Of a stretch of 64,000 nt of DNA, positions 22,549 to 33,520 are shown piece by piece (position 1 is the stretch's first letter; the number at the start of each line of letters is the position of its first letter). Under the pieces are notes generated by a model. The model had not been told where the DNA came from, ran no database searches, and saw only the letters and a list, made by a program, of their open reading frames with translations. The stretch is taken from assembly GCA_004802705.1 (NCBI GenBank), contig SGPL01000025.1, positions 1-64,000 on the forward strand. Direction: 5' to 3'. Position numbers and translations under genes: made by a program. Source of the stretch: Bondarzewia mesenterica (lineage: Eukaryota; Basidiomycota; Agaricomycetes; Russulales; Bondarzewiaceae).

Positions 22549-23336
22549 CTGATTGTNGAATGGTGTGAGCACGAGTTAGAGGACAATATTGAGGAGAGAC
22601 GGACAACGATGAACAACAATGCGAAGACTCGGTGCCAGCGTGCGCGTCGAGAAACGCGCGCCCCTGCACGATTGGTTCGCTAACGAGGTGTCGGAGGGCG
22701 CGCTTGACGTTGTCCCGACTATCGAAGACGACGCCATGGAGACCGATCGAATGAGCGGATTTCCAGGTCTCATCACAGGCCGACTTCGTGGTACCATTGT
22801 AAAAGTTTTCTCTATGGGCACCAACGTCGAGGGCCGAGTGGATACCGAGTCCAACTGTGGTCCAGCAAGCTTGAGGCGGCGAGCAACCGAACAAGTGTAA
22901 CACAGAAAGCTATAGAATCATCAGATTTCTCGACTTTCTGGATGAGCGAAGGGCTTACTGAATGACTTTGCAAGTCACAGATGCTCGTCTCAGCGTACGC
23001 CGCCCGTTTGAAGACGTCGACTTTTGCAAACTGGTGTTCCCTGCGGATTAGTTTGGCGGGGAACATGCCCTCTCCGTTACGCTCACCATCGTCCTCTTTG
23101 GGGTCAAGGTTAGCGGATCGAGAACCTTGCCTTGAAGAGTAACCGTCCGCATTGTAGTCCGGAGGTAGATTGAGCTGGAAAAGTTCGTTCGAGAAGTGTG
23201 ATGCTGAAGTGCCGAAATCGCCAGAATGAAGACTACTCGACTGTCTCTCCAACGACGTTGTCCCAATATCTACGGCACAGGATGCCATCCACAACATGTC
23301 AAAAGGAGATAACGTGGGATTAGCCGGGGTGCGTCT
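22549..23336. other. Unassigned sequence between the CFEM and Tup1 fragments
   Basis: Open frames on both strands run to 160 codons. A minus frame at 22812-23297 contains FQLNLPPDYNADGYSSRQG and GEGMFPAKLIRREHQ, which look protein-like, but I recognise no family. It may hold a further gene fragment. No intact gene model could be built. Confidence 0.35.
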
Positions 23337-23945
23337 GGGATGGAGACGGAGTGGGATTAGGGTTGGTTGGGAGAGACGGGGGGAGTCGCGGAGGTGATGA
23401 GGCGCTGAAGCAACTTGATTTCATCGAGAGCGGTCTCTGTGTAACGAGGTGCAGATTTGACAATCTTGTATCGTCAAAATCACCGCATAGCTGATTGTGC
23501 CCTTTGAGCCGCTCCACGAGCNNCCCCCGTCGCGACGTCCTAAATCCTCACGATCGTGTCCAGCGAGCCCGCAGCGATCAGACTGCCTCGGGCTCGTGGA
23601 TTGCTAGAATCCTGCACGAGCCCGTCTCCATGTCCCAAATCCGCGCCGTTTTGTCGCCCGAGCCCGAAACGATCAGCCGCCCGTCGCGCGAAAAGTCGAG
23701 CGAGTAGATCTCTTGCTGGTGCCCATCGAACACGCTCTGGATCCGCCGCTTGGCGATGTCCCAGATCTATGAGAAAAATTAAGCCATCGAAACAAAAAGG
23801 CGGCAAGAAAAGTAGTACGTACGCATATCTGCTTGTCCTCAGCGCCGGTCCCAAGGAAGTTGCCATCTGGGCTGAAACACACGCTGCGAATATACAAATC
23901 TCCCGTCTTCGTTGCATCCGGGTCTTGTCAAACACTGTGAAAACA
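23337..23945 (-). pseudogene. Tup1 corepressor fragment (central WD40 repeats)
   Basis: The minus strand reads [20 protein letters not shown] and [10 protein letters not shown], an intron of about 60 nt (donor gtacgt), then [40 protein letters not shown] and ARIWDMETG. These are WD repeats of the global repressor Tup1, which works with Ssn6/Cyc8 in the nucleus. After LAIHEPE about 15 conserved residues are missing, then [15 protein letters not shown] with TAG where Trp is expected, then LVERLKGH. Beyond that the sequence is no longer Tup1. The N-terminal tetramerisation region and the last WD repeats are absent. A conserved Arg in KQIRIWD is Cys here. Two ambiguous bases sit at 23522-23523. 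The retained intron shows a DNA-level copy. Confidence 0.75.
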
Positions 23946-24058
23946 GCTGAGCGGTGATCGTTGCACCGAGAGCGTCTGAGAGAGGCTTGAAGGAAGATTG
24001 CAGGTGTGCAAGGAGAAAGGCAGTTGATGTCTGGAGAGTTATCGACTACAGGTTTACC

Positions 24059-24276
24059 TACCGGTAATAAAGAATGCCGGTCAACCGGTCAACTCGGACT
24101 ACAAATCGAGCTGAAAGGTGGGCTACGTCTAGAGTGGGGAGATGTAGTCTAGAATTTGTAACATATCTACAAAAATCTGTAGCTCACTACAACAATTTGT
24201 AGTCGACTAGAGTCCATGAAAAAATTCGCGGGAGTGCATGACACAAGTAACGGTTCCTCATCGGGAATCGTAATTA
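24059..24276 (+). repeat. ~230-bp dispersed repeat, copy B
   Basis: Second copy of the repeat at 21601-21838, same orientation, with the same ACCGGT palindrome start and the aagtaacg/gggaatcgtaatt end. The copies lie about 2.2 kb apart and bracket the CFEM and Tup1 fragments. Confidence 0.55.
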
Positions 24277-24511
24277 AGCTATTTTGCAACGATAACAACC
24301 GTCATATGAGTGTCCTCATGCACAATACACACGTCTCTTATCCTCACGAAGAACCAACGGGCGCCATTCACTATCTCAGACTCTCTCACATAGCAGCGCC
24401 TCGGCCGGGCACTCGAATGACTCGACCACGTCTTAATATGCATGTACTTTATCACGCACACCCTGACTCACCCTCACCAAGATAGGCTGGGCAGCGCGCG
24501 AACATGCACTC

Positions 24512-26965
24512 ATGCTCTTTTCAAAACTCAATAGTTCTCCAGACGTCGCCCTGTCCCTCGTGGGACTGACGACGGCCATATACATTTTCATCCTCCTACG
24601 GCGACGCTATCGAAAAGTCGAAGGGGCTCCAGCCGCTTCCGCTTTCACGAACAAAACCCGTGCGTTTGGAGGTGAGCACTCCCTCCGTTTTCCCACGCAC
24701 GCATGAGAGTTCATGACTGCAAAACCCAGAGTGGATCCCCGCGGCGTTCACTTATCCTCGCATCACGCCTTGCAATGACCCACTGGAACAAATCGAGCCA
24801 AGGCCGTATAGGCCTTTCAAGGCCGGTCCATACCAGTAAGCAAAGACCCCTCCCNCTCCTCCCCTCCTCTCTGCAAGACAAAAGTACTCACCGCGCGTTT
24901 GTACATACACATGTAGCATCACGATGGGCATCCGACCCATGGCTTGGGACGATTGGATCGAGGTACCTTCCCTCCCCAACACATTTTCACCTCGGGTAGC
25001 ACGTGTGGCTAACGCGCTCTGTCTGTGTCCGTGTTTGCGATGGTGGGACTGTGCGATAGCTGGACGACGAGCTCCCGACCTTCCACCGTATTCGCGCGCA
25101 CCGCATCGCGACGCGCGGTGACAAGCTCGTGGGCGTCCTGCCTGGCAAGCCGGGGCTCGTCAAGGGCGGCGCCNAGGCCGGTGAGCTCTTTCTCTGTCTC
25201 TTTTTCCTCTCATCCCGCCCCTTCCTTCTTGACCATACACATATACTCACCCTATTCGAATCAACATTTTCTTATGTGCGCATTTTCTTTTACACGGCTG
25301 CAGCCAAAGAGCTCGTCTACGAGCTCGCAGAGTTCCTCTCGCGGCGGTATCCGACCGTGTACAGCGTCACGCGGCACCCACCCTCGTCCCCCTCATCCGC
25401 TGCTGACGATAAACCCGGCGCAATGTCGGCGTTCGAGGATGGGTGGGACGGCCAAGGGAGGATTAAAGATGTCAAGATCGTGCCGCTAGACGTGACTTAC
25501 GATCTCGACGCGGAAGAGCCGATGAGGATCGCCGCGCTGCTGTACGTCCCCGGATGACTATGCGATGCGCATGTGTTGATCACGGGATGACTTTGTAGCG
25601 TTCAAGATGATTTGGCGTTGATGCTCGAAGGCGAGGACGGGTTGTATTATTTGCAGGCGGGGGCGATCGTCGTGCCGGGTGCGTCTTGTCGTTGCGTCCC
25701 CTGTCTCGGGAACAAAATTCAAAGAACAGAACGTTGAATGATCGAATACGATTGGGTCTCCGGTCGCAGGTTCTTGGAGGCTGGAAGACAAGATCGGGAT
25801 GCCGTTGGACGAGATCCACACCAGCGGCGAAGTGCCTCAATGTGCGTCCTTTCATGACATCCGGAGCCCCTGACTACTGACTGATCGACCAACCGACGGC
25901 ACGACGTCCCGCATATTATACCAAAAATAACACAAAATATATCTGGGATCAACAAACATGCCGCATCATTGTGCGAATTCGGATGGGATGTGTGCGTATG
26001 AATAGACGAGCAGAAGCTTCAGCCGTCCATGACCCGGTTCCTCCGGCGCATGACGCTCGACGCGCCCGTCGCACGGAATAACTGGATGATCCAAGTGCTC
26101 GATCCAGCATTGCAGGCGCAGGGGGTGACGATGGACCCAGAAGAGCTCGCGTGGTCCAGGACGATGTACGGTCCGGAAGACGAGCCCAAGAATCTGCCTC
26201 CGTCATCTTCACCGTCTGTGGCGACGCTGCGTCTGCGGACGGAACGCCAGACGCTGAGGCGGCTGCCGCATAGTGGTGCGGTGTTGTTCACGATCAGGAC
26301 GTACCTTGTGCCGGTGGAGGAGCTGGGGAGGGAGAGGGGTGTGCCGGCGCGGTTGGCGGCTGCGATTAGGGGTGTTGCGGGAGACGTGAGGCGGTGAGTC
26401 TCAATTTTTTCCTCTTTTCAGAAGTGAGGCTTTTGGCAGTTGGAGGTGGGTTGTGGGGGAGAGCAATCGACTTTATTTCAGCAGCAGGCTTGACTCTTTG
26501 ACTCTGTCCTTGTGACCCCACTCGCGTCTTCTTCGGTGTTGATTTGTGTACATCGTGGGCAGGCGGCCACGCCTCCGAAAGCCTGGAGGTTTGGTGGACG
26601 CTGTTGTCGGACCGGAGCGTCCGTAGGATGTAACCTTTGGACGAATCTGTGTGGTCGGTGTTTTCAGATTTTTTGTGTTGTCTGTTGCACCGGGAGGACG
26701 AGATTGTCGCCCGAGGCCGAGTTGTCGGATCTCGGGACGGAGGGTGCGTTTGCATTCGCGGTCTCGATTGCAACCGCGGGAGACCCCTCTTTTTTTTACA
26801 CTCGCTTTGGGCGGTCTGGAGGGGTTACAGAAGGGGCCGGATGCTAATGAGAATGCCTGCAGGCGCAAGCGGGTGGAAGAGTACGAGGACGTGTTGCTGG
26901 AATATCTGGACAAGTGCGATCGAGAAGAGAAGCAGCAGCAGGGAATTGATGTAATGGATTTCTAG
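24512..26965 (+). CDS. Heme-dependent oxidative N-demethylase-like protein (DUF3445) with N-terminal membrane segment
   Basis: Nine exons: 24512-24671, 24730-24835, 24917-24962, 25060-25180, 25304-25541, 25599-25678, 25770-25841, 26006-26393, 26863-26965. All introns are GT-AG with matching phases. Residues about 12-30 (ALSLVGLTTAIYIFILL, followed by RRR) form a membrane anchor. The core follows the DUF3445 family: RPYRPFKAGPYQ, ITMGIRPMAWDDWIE, LVQDDLALMLEGEDGLYYLQ, AGAIVVPGSWRLEDKIGMPL, DEIHTSGEVPQYE, RTERQTLRRLPHSGAVLFTI, RTYLVPVEEL. Characterised bacterial relatives bind heme and oxidatively demethylate secondary amines; the fungal substrate is unknown. No frame breaks. Ambiguous bases are at 24855 (intron) and 25174 (one codon). 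The last intron is 469 nt, far longer than the others. Confidence 0.85.
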
Positions 26966-27180
26966 ATGGCAGTAGATAGATAGGATTGAATGGGAAGGTG
27001 GAGAAGAGGCTAGGCACGGTGTGTATGGTGCTGTTTGTGCACAAGTCATGTGATATTGTGGGAGTGGATTGGAAGTCCGACGAGAGATATATACGGGCTA
27101 CGTCAGAGATCGTCATCGTTCTGGTGCCCGTCATCGCCCCCTGGTATGTCATTGCAGTAGTCCTCTCTCTCGACCACCAA

Positions 27181-28845
27181 ATGTCCACTAGGAGCTCGTC
27201 CCCGCAGTCCTCCAACCCGCCGCCCTCGCCCCTCGACCCCGACACCAACAATCCCAACATCCCGCCCCCGCTCCGACCAACTTCGTTCCACTTTTGACCT
27301 CGAACCCAACCCCTTCGAGCAGTCCTTCGCACGCCCCCCGAATCACACTTCCCAATATCAGATCCTCGCACACCGCCTCGCCCACTCGCAGGCCCTCCGA
27401 CCCCATCGAAACAAAACCCGTCGTCGACAACATTCACTCGCGCACAACCCCTCCCAAGCCTGCCACCCCCGCCCGTCGTCCATCCGACCGTAGCACATCC
27501 CCTAAGCCCGTCTTGCCCCCTCTCGCCTCCATCTCCTCCCCTACAGACCAGTACTCATGGGGCTTCTCTTCCTCGTCCCTCACAAACTCTCTTCGAGCTG
27601 GCCCCCTGTCCCCCGCCATGCTCGCTGGTCCTCAACACGTCAACGGCTCCTCGGATCAGCCGCCTTTGCCATTTGACCCGGCCAGCTTCCGTACTGGCCT
27701 CACCCCTCGCACCGGTCTCACCCCGGGCACTGGCTTGACGCCTCTCATCGGCGGACCCGTCTCCTTCCCGCCGCCCTCCCCCAACACCGCCGCCTTCCTC
27801 AACATGATGAACAACACCAGCGGAGCCGCAGGACCCACCATCACTCCGAACACTCTCAACGCCATCACGGGTGTCCTCACGTCCGCGTCGGCTTCCGCTC
27901 CGTCTGCCGCGACACACGCTCCCTCTCCTCATCCGCTCTCCATCTCACACGTCCCTCAGTCCAATTACGACCGCAATCTTGGCCAATCGCAGGCATCGCA
28001 ATACACGAACGGATCTGCCCCATCCGGACATTCTCCGACCCACGCCCACCACGACTCGCAGAATTATGCCCTATCAGCCGCCGCAGATGCTGCCAACTCG
28101 GCCGCCAACGGCCTCTTTCTCCTCTCGCAGGCCCATCAGGAACTCACAAAGCGGGAAGAGGCCCAGCGCGCGGGTCAAACCAACGGCGCCGCAACCAATG
28201 GCGCTACCAATGGCAAGCGGGGCACTAAGCGCAAGTCTTACGATGTCGGCTCTCCAACGGATTCTGCTCCTGGCAAGCAGCAGGGACAGAAGCGTAACAG
28301 AGCCGCGAGCATGAACGGGCGTGGAGGGAGACGTGGGACGAGCCCATCCATCGGCGACGAGGACGACGAGGAGGAAGAGGAAGAAGAGATGGCGTCGATG
28401 GAGCTCTCGTCCGCCACCAATGGCAAAAAGGGTGCGCCGAAAAAGCCCGAAACGGAAGAAGAAAAGCGAAAGAACTTCTTGGAGCGAAATCGACAGGGTA
28501 TGTCTGTCCACTGCTGCTGATCGAGATCGCGAACCCCCGATTCTCATCGCACACCGATCCTCATAGCCGCGCTCAAATGTCGTCAGCGAAAAAAAGGCAT
28601 GGCTCGCGCAGCTGCAGGCCAAAGTCGAATTTTTGGCGACGGAAAACGAGCGCTTGCAGTCGGCGCTCGTCGCCTCGCGCGAAGAGATCGCGCGGCTCAC
28701 AGCAGCGGCCGCCAACGCGGGCATGCTCGCGCCTGTCAACGTGAACGGTATGCATCCACCGCAGCCCGTCAGCGTCAACGTCAGCCTGCCGCCGCCTGGT
28801 TCCACGGCGAAGGGCGTCGTCAACGGGCGAGGGTACGGATACTAG
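27181..28845 (+). CDS. Atf1/ATF-CREB-type bZIP transcription factor
   Basis: The N-terminus from ATG 27181 leads to the conserved fungal Atf1 block FDLEPNPFEQSFARP (about 27290-27335). Then come DQYSWGFSSSSLTNSLRAGP and LSPAMLAGP, a repeated TGLTP segment, an acidic E/D run, and the basic region EEKRKNFLERNRQ. After intron 28498-28566 this continues as AALKCRQRKKAWLAQLQAK and the leucine zipper VEFLATENERLQSALVASRE. Relatives respond to osmotic and oxidative stress through the Hog1/Sty1 MAP kinase and bind CRE-like sites in the nucleus. Three one-base frame breaks interrupt the reading, each in a homopolymer: T4 near 27290, C6 near 27327 and A7 near 28591. Correcting the reading across each restores the family sequence, so they are more likely base-call errors than real lesions. 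Confidence 0.8.
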
Positions 28846-31800
28846 AGTGTCCTTCCCGGTTTCTCAGTTTCGCCTCTCTCGCATCGGTCATGGTTCATCT
28901 CTGTCATCGCTGCCTTGTTTTGTCGCACTTGCTGTGTGATGGGCCGTCTCAGATACGATAGGCGTACCATCGTCGTTCACCTCCGCCGCTCATCATCATC
29001 ATCACCATCGTCACCATCATCGCATCTTCCTCGTCTCCGCAATCCACAGCTATCATCATTATCACATTGCTCGTACGCGCCATCCAACGAACAGCCTATT
29101 CTTCTCCCTCTTCTTTTTTTTTTTTGTTTAATAAAGCGACGGGTCTTTCGTAGTTCAGTTCTGCGTCCCACCCCACCGTTGTTACAACCAACAAGTGATC
29201 GATCCTCGACTGCCCGGGCTCATCCTCTGTATTGCGTTATTAACTGAGCGTTGTAATCATCGTCGTCCTTTGTCCGTCTTCGCTATTCATAGAGCGCGTC
29301 GGCTCCGTGCTCGTGCTTTACGCCGCGTCCGTTGTTCTGGATCCTTCAAGCTTTTCTTCGGTTTTGGCCGGATCGGACAAGACAGGAAGAAACAAAATGG
29401 ACGGGCTGCGGTGTCGCTCAAACGCCCCTCCGGATTCCATTCCTGCACCCGCCTGCGCTCCCCCGCTCTGCCGGCCACCATTTTTGCGGCTTGGGACGGA
29501 CGGCTGCGCGTGAGGATGTCGTGAGGGAGATGAGGGCACGCGTCGCCTCGCACGTATGCGAGGGTGCGCACGCAGTTTGTACGTTGGCGGGATGGGGTCG
29601 GGGGAGGTGTTTTTTTTTTTCGCGGACNTGGCGCACTCTTAGCTAGATGGTGGATGGTGGATCGGACGATCGGGCGGTGGGGACGGCTTTGAAACTCTCG
29701 GCACGGGATGGGTTCATGATCGTTTTTTTTTCCCTTCGACGTCAGCGCGGGTCCGACGCGGAGGGCGGGGTGTTCGGCTTGAACTTTGAAGGGAGGGGGA
29801 GGACAGGCCGGAGTGGAATTTTGAATCGATGGGGGAGCGAGCGGGACGTTAACGCGTGGGCGAGTTTTTTTTTGGTGGGGTTTCTTTCCTGCCTACTTTT
29901 TTTTTGTTTTCATTTTTTTTTGATTTGATATGGTTGATACGTTTGTGGATTTGAAGCGTTCGGTCGTTTGGAAAGAGAGAAATGTTGTACATGCGTGCGT
30001 ACATAACATACATGCATGCATATGATGGTCCAGGGTCCGTACGGTATGAGTCCTTGCTCGAGGAGATCGGTGCTATCGTGTTTACGGTTTTTACAGCATC
30101 ATGCATATGCGCATCCGCGTGCGGAGTGTGTTTTTCGTTTTTTTTTTTATTCAAGTGGTTGCGGACTTGCAGTTGCAATTGTGCGACGGTTGGTTCATGA
30201 GGAGTATCAAGAGATATGGGTGTGGACGATGATCGATGACGGTCAGATCCAGTATACTATTACAGATTCACTCTAGTCGTCGCGCGTGTTTTTTTTCCAT
30301 TTCATTTTATTTCACGAAAGATGTCCGTGTAGTGCATAGTGCATGGTATCTGACTCGATCCCAGTACTGTACGTGTATAAGTTCGTATAGACGTCGAAAA
30401 GACTATGCGTCTGAGAGGCTTTCACTCATGATCACTTTGTCTTGCGAGTCGATAACGGGTCGGTCGGCCACTCTTGCTCGTCACGTTTAAAGACTCGGTC
30501 ACCAGTCCAACTGTAGTCCCCGAAGTGTTTGCAGTCATTTTTTTTGAGACTTCTTTGCAACAGCAAAAGAAGAAACGTCGACGTTGATGCATGATGACGA
30601 TCGAGTGATCGTAAGTTATGAGCGGGATGGTGATCGAGCCGATATTATGCACTGGCATACGTACGCTCAATCGTCGCGTGTATCACGCATGCACGGCGTG
30701 AGCGGAACGATCACTCATATTGACAACTCGCACACTTTATAGAACCGGGTGTCGTATTGTGAACACGACGAATAGACTGTAGAATACGAGAGATACACTC
30801 GCACGAGCGAGCCGAGAGGGGGTGTGTATGTCAAGTGGCGTTGGTCGGTCTGACTTTCCGAGAGCTCCGAGGGTTTTGAGCCACGCTTATTGCATGGAGG
30901 ATGATATTTATGGACGGTGCGATTGACAGTGACTCGCCAAGCTCGTCAGGACGTCCCGAGACTTTTTGATCGGGTGCCGGGGTGTGTGGGTTGGGGGCTC
31001 GGACTCACGACTCGGCGGTATGAGAATTGATGATCGAATTTCGAGGGCAGCGGGATGGGCGCGTGGGGGTGTCCATGTTGCAGATGTGCTGCAGCCAGAG
31101 GAAGAGCCGGAGATGCGATGGCGATGATGTCGTTGTTGTCCTGTACATACGTTTCGCAAAGTGGCTGTTTCGACGGCGCGATCGGGGTCGCGTGCCCACC
31201 AGTTCGAAGCTTGAGTCAACAGGTCTGAAAGGAATTAGTCGACCTAAGTAGAGAGACGCTCGCGTTCTATGGGAAGGATCAAAGAAAATGTGGGGGGAAG
31301 GGGGAGGGGGAATGAGGACGAGCTTCGAGAAACGACGATTCGGAGGTAGGATGCCACGCCACTCGCAACTTTTTTCTTTTCGTCCAACATCATGCAACCT
31401 GACCGATCACCACATGTTTTTGGAGAGTGTCAGACCCGCGTGATCTATTGGTCGGTGCGAGCGAGGGGTCAGCGAGTCGGAGATGGGCGCGGGGTATGAT
31501 TCCATAGACGCTCTCTTTGCTTCGCTTTGCTCTTGGGCGGGAAGGGGGGAGATGGCCGATCGGGAACGTTGGGGGCACAGGGGATGGGGGACTGGGGAAG
31601 GGTCTCATGGACACAAGCTCTCGGTGTTTAGTGAACAGCGGGACAAGGGTCCAGCTGCGGATGACGGGTGGAAAGAAGGAGAGAAGAACAAAAAGACGCT
31701 TGGCTCTTTCGACGGAACAGCTTGAGTAACGAGGCGGAAAGAGAAATAGGAAAGAGAGTCATGCTTCCACCGCTCCAGGCTTGTTTTCCCCACATTCCCC

Positions 31801-33520
31801 GCGGAAGGAGGCGATATGGAACGCGGGATCTAGAGCGAGTGTGATCGAGTGAGTGGGTGTATACAGTTGGGGGCACGTAAGTCTTGGTGTCATGACCCAC
31901 GGATGAAGGGACGAGAGCCGACTTGGGGTATGTGAGCTTGGAGGGCGCTCCGAGGGGCGGCGGCAGGATCGTTGTCTGTTGACCGAATATGGGTTAGAGA
32001 TGACAGAGAGACATTGAAGCTTAGCATGAGCATCGGGGGTTAGTCGTTTACTTGGGATGTGAGGGTACGAGGATGCCAAGGCGAGGAACGGATTGTCATG
32101 TTGCCCACGGTCGGCAGGCATAGGGATGGAAGTACGTAGTTTGGACGGGTGCTGCGAGTCGTAGAGCGCCGGGCAGGGTGTGATGACATTGCCGATTGAG
32201 TGTGTCGGATTCTGGCGGGCCAGGGAGACGGGTTTCTGGATTCTGTAAAGAAGCCTCAACTTTTCCCCCCCTCGTGCTACGATAAATATAGAGATAAACA
32301 AGCCTTGGGGGCGATTAGAAGCTAGGAACGGAGGTCGAATGGACAGGCGATGCAGGCGATGACGCCATGGTACGGAATATGTGCATAGGCACGAGCGACG
32401 GACGGAATACGTATGAGTCTTGGAGTGGGTGTGAACAGTGCACGGTGCAGGAGGCAAGACACATGGATCCGGTGGGAGTGACCTCTCGGTGCGTGTCACA
32501 ATTCTGGAAGACTGTCAGCGAGAAGTGAATTGGTTTTGTGAGATAGGGTGGTGGGTCGAAACACGTACGGATGACCTTGTGTCTATCAAACGATCGTGAA
32601 AAGAGTCAGATGACCGAGGCGTGTACATCATCGAGCAATAGATGTTGAAGAAGCCGAATAGCTCATATTGTATGCAGAAGCCATTGCCAACTCAGGTCAC
32701 ATCGTCGTTGACTTGGATATGTATATGATGCTCTTCTCAAGGGCCCCAAGGTACAGCGTCTGATGACTGTGAGGCTGGCTTAGAAATCCCTCAACCAAGC
32801 TTGGCGGCCAGAATGTCAAGAGGGTTCAAGTGACGAAGAGCCGCATGTAGACCTCGAGAATGGAATCTAGCCTGGGGCGTGGATGGACTGGAAGAGCAAG
32901 TCAGGCGGCCAAGTCAGCTGCAGTCTCTGATCAGTACTCGCAGGTTGATTGACACCGATGCTGGGAAATCAAAGATAGGCCACCGATATCGATGAGGCCG
33001 AGAGATGGCAAAAAAAATGTTAAGGCGAATTCCCGATGCCAACCTGAGGAGCTCCACTCCTTGCAATAACTCAACTTTTCAAGGTATGAAATGACTGTGA
33101 AGCTTCCGGCGGGGACGAGACACAGCTGGGTTCCTGTAAGTTAAGAGTTGTGGCATTCGCTCGAGCACAGATTCAGCACTGACAAGGTGATTGGCAAGAA
33201 CATACGCGATCGCTGGCCAGTGCTCTGTAGCAGACCATGGAACGAGGTGTGGTTTGAAGCTTGAAGAGCTTGAAGTTATGCAGGAGGTGCGACTCGGAGA
33301 CGGGCCGTTGACAGAAAGGGAAGCGACGACGCGTAAATGACGTAAGCACTGGTCAAGTCCTCTGCAGGGCCACAGGCTGGCCGCTGTCCTCCACGCATCA
33401 CATCTACTTACTTGAACAATTCCGCTTGCACTGGAGAGGCCATTTGCCACACTCCCCATACCTTTGTCCCCACACTATATACGCTTTGAACTCTTTTTTT
33501 TGTCGCTCGCAACCCACACC
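28846..33520. other. Long gene-free interval
   Basis: About 4.7 kb between the bZIP gene and GPC1. It holds the bZIP 3' region, a short CAT/CAC-rich microsatellite near 28988-29025, several long T or A runs, and an ambiguous base at 29628. Minus-strand frames (for example 31759-32499 and 33079-33459) show no family signature and look like chance. Long UTRs or a non-coding transcript are possible, but nothing in the sequence proves them. Confidence 0.5.

Noticed and set aside
21601..24276. Helitron-type capture unit, because of the terminal hairpin in each 230-bp repeat and the gene fragments between them
   Set aside because: A Helitron 3' end needs CTRR about ten bases after the hairpin and a TC 5' end. 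I see neither, and no Rep/helicase remnant.
31759..32499. 246-codon minus-strand open frame
   Set aside because: Composition is dominated by Ser, Pro, Arg and His as expected from a chance frame in GC-rich DNA; no domain and no splice context.
33079..33459. 126-codon minus-strand frame divergent from GPC1
   Set aside because: Contains splice-like motifs but no recognisable protein, and alternative splicing does not improve it; left unannotated.
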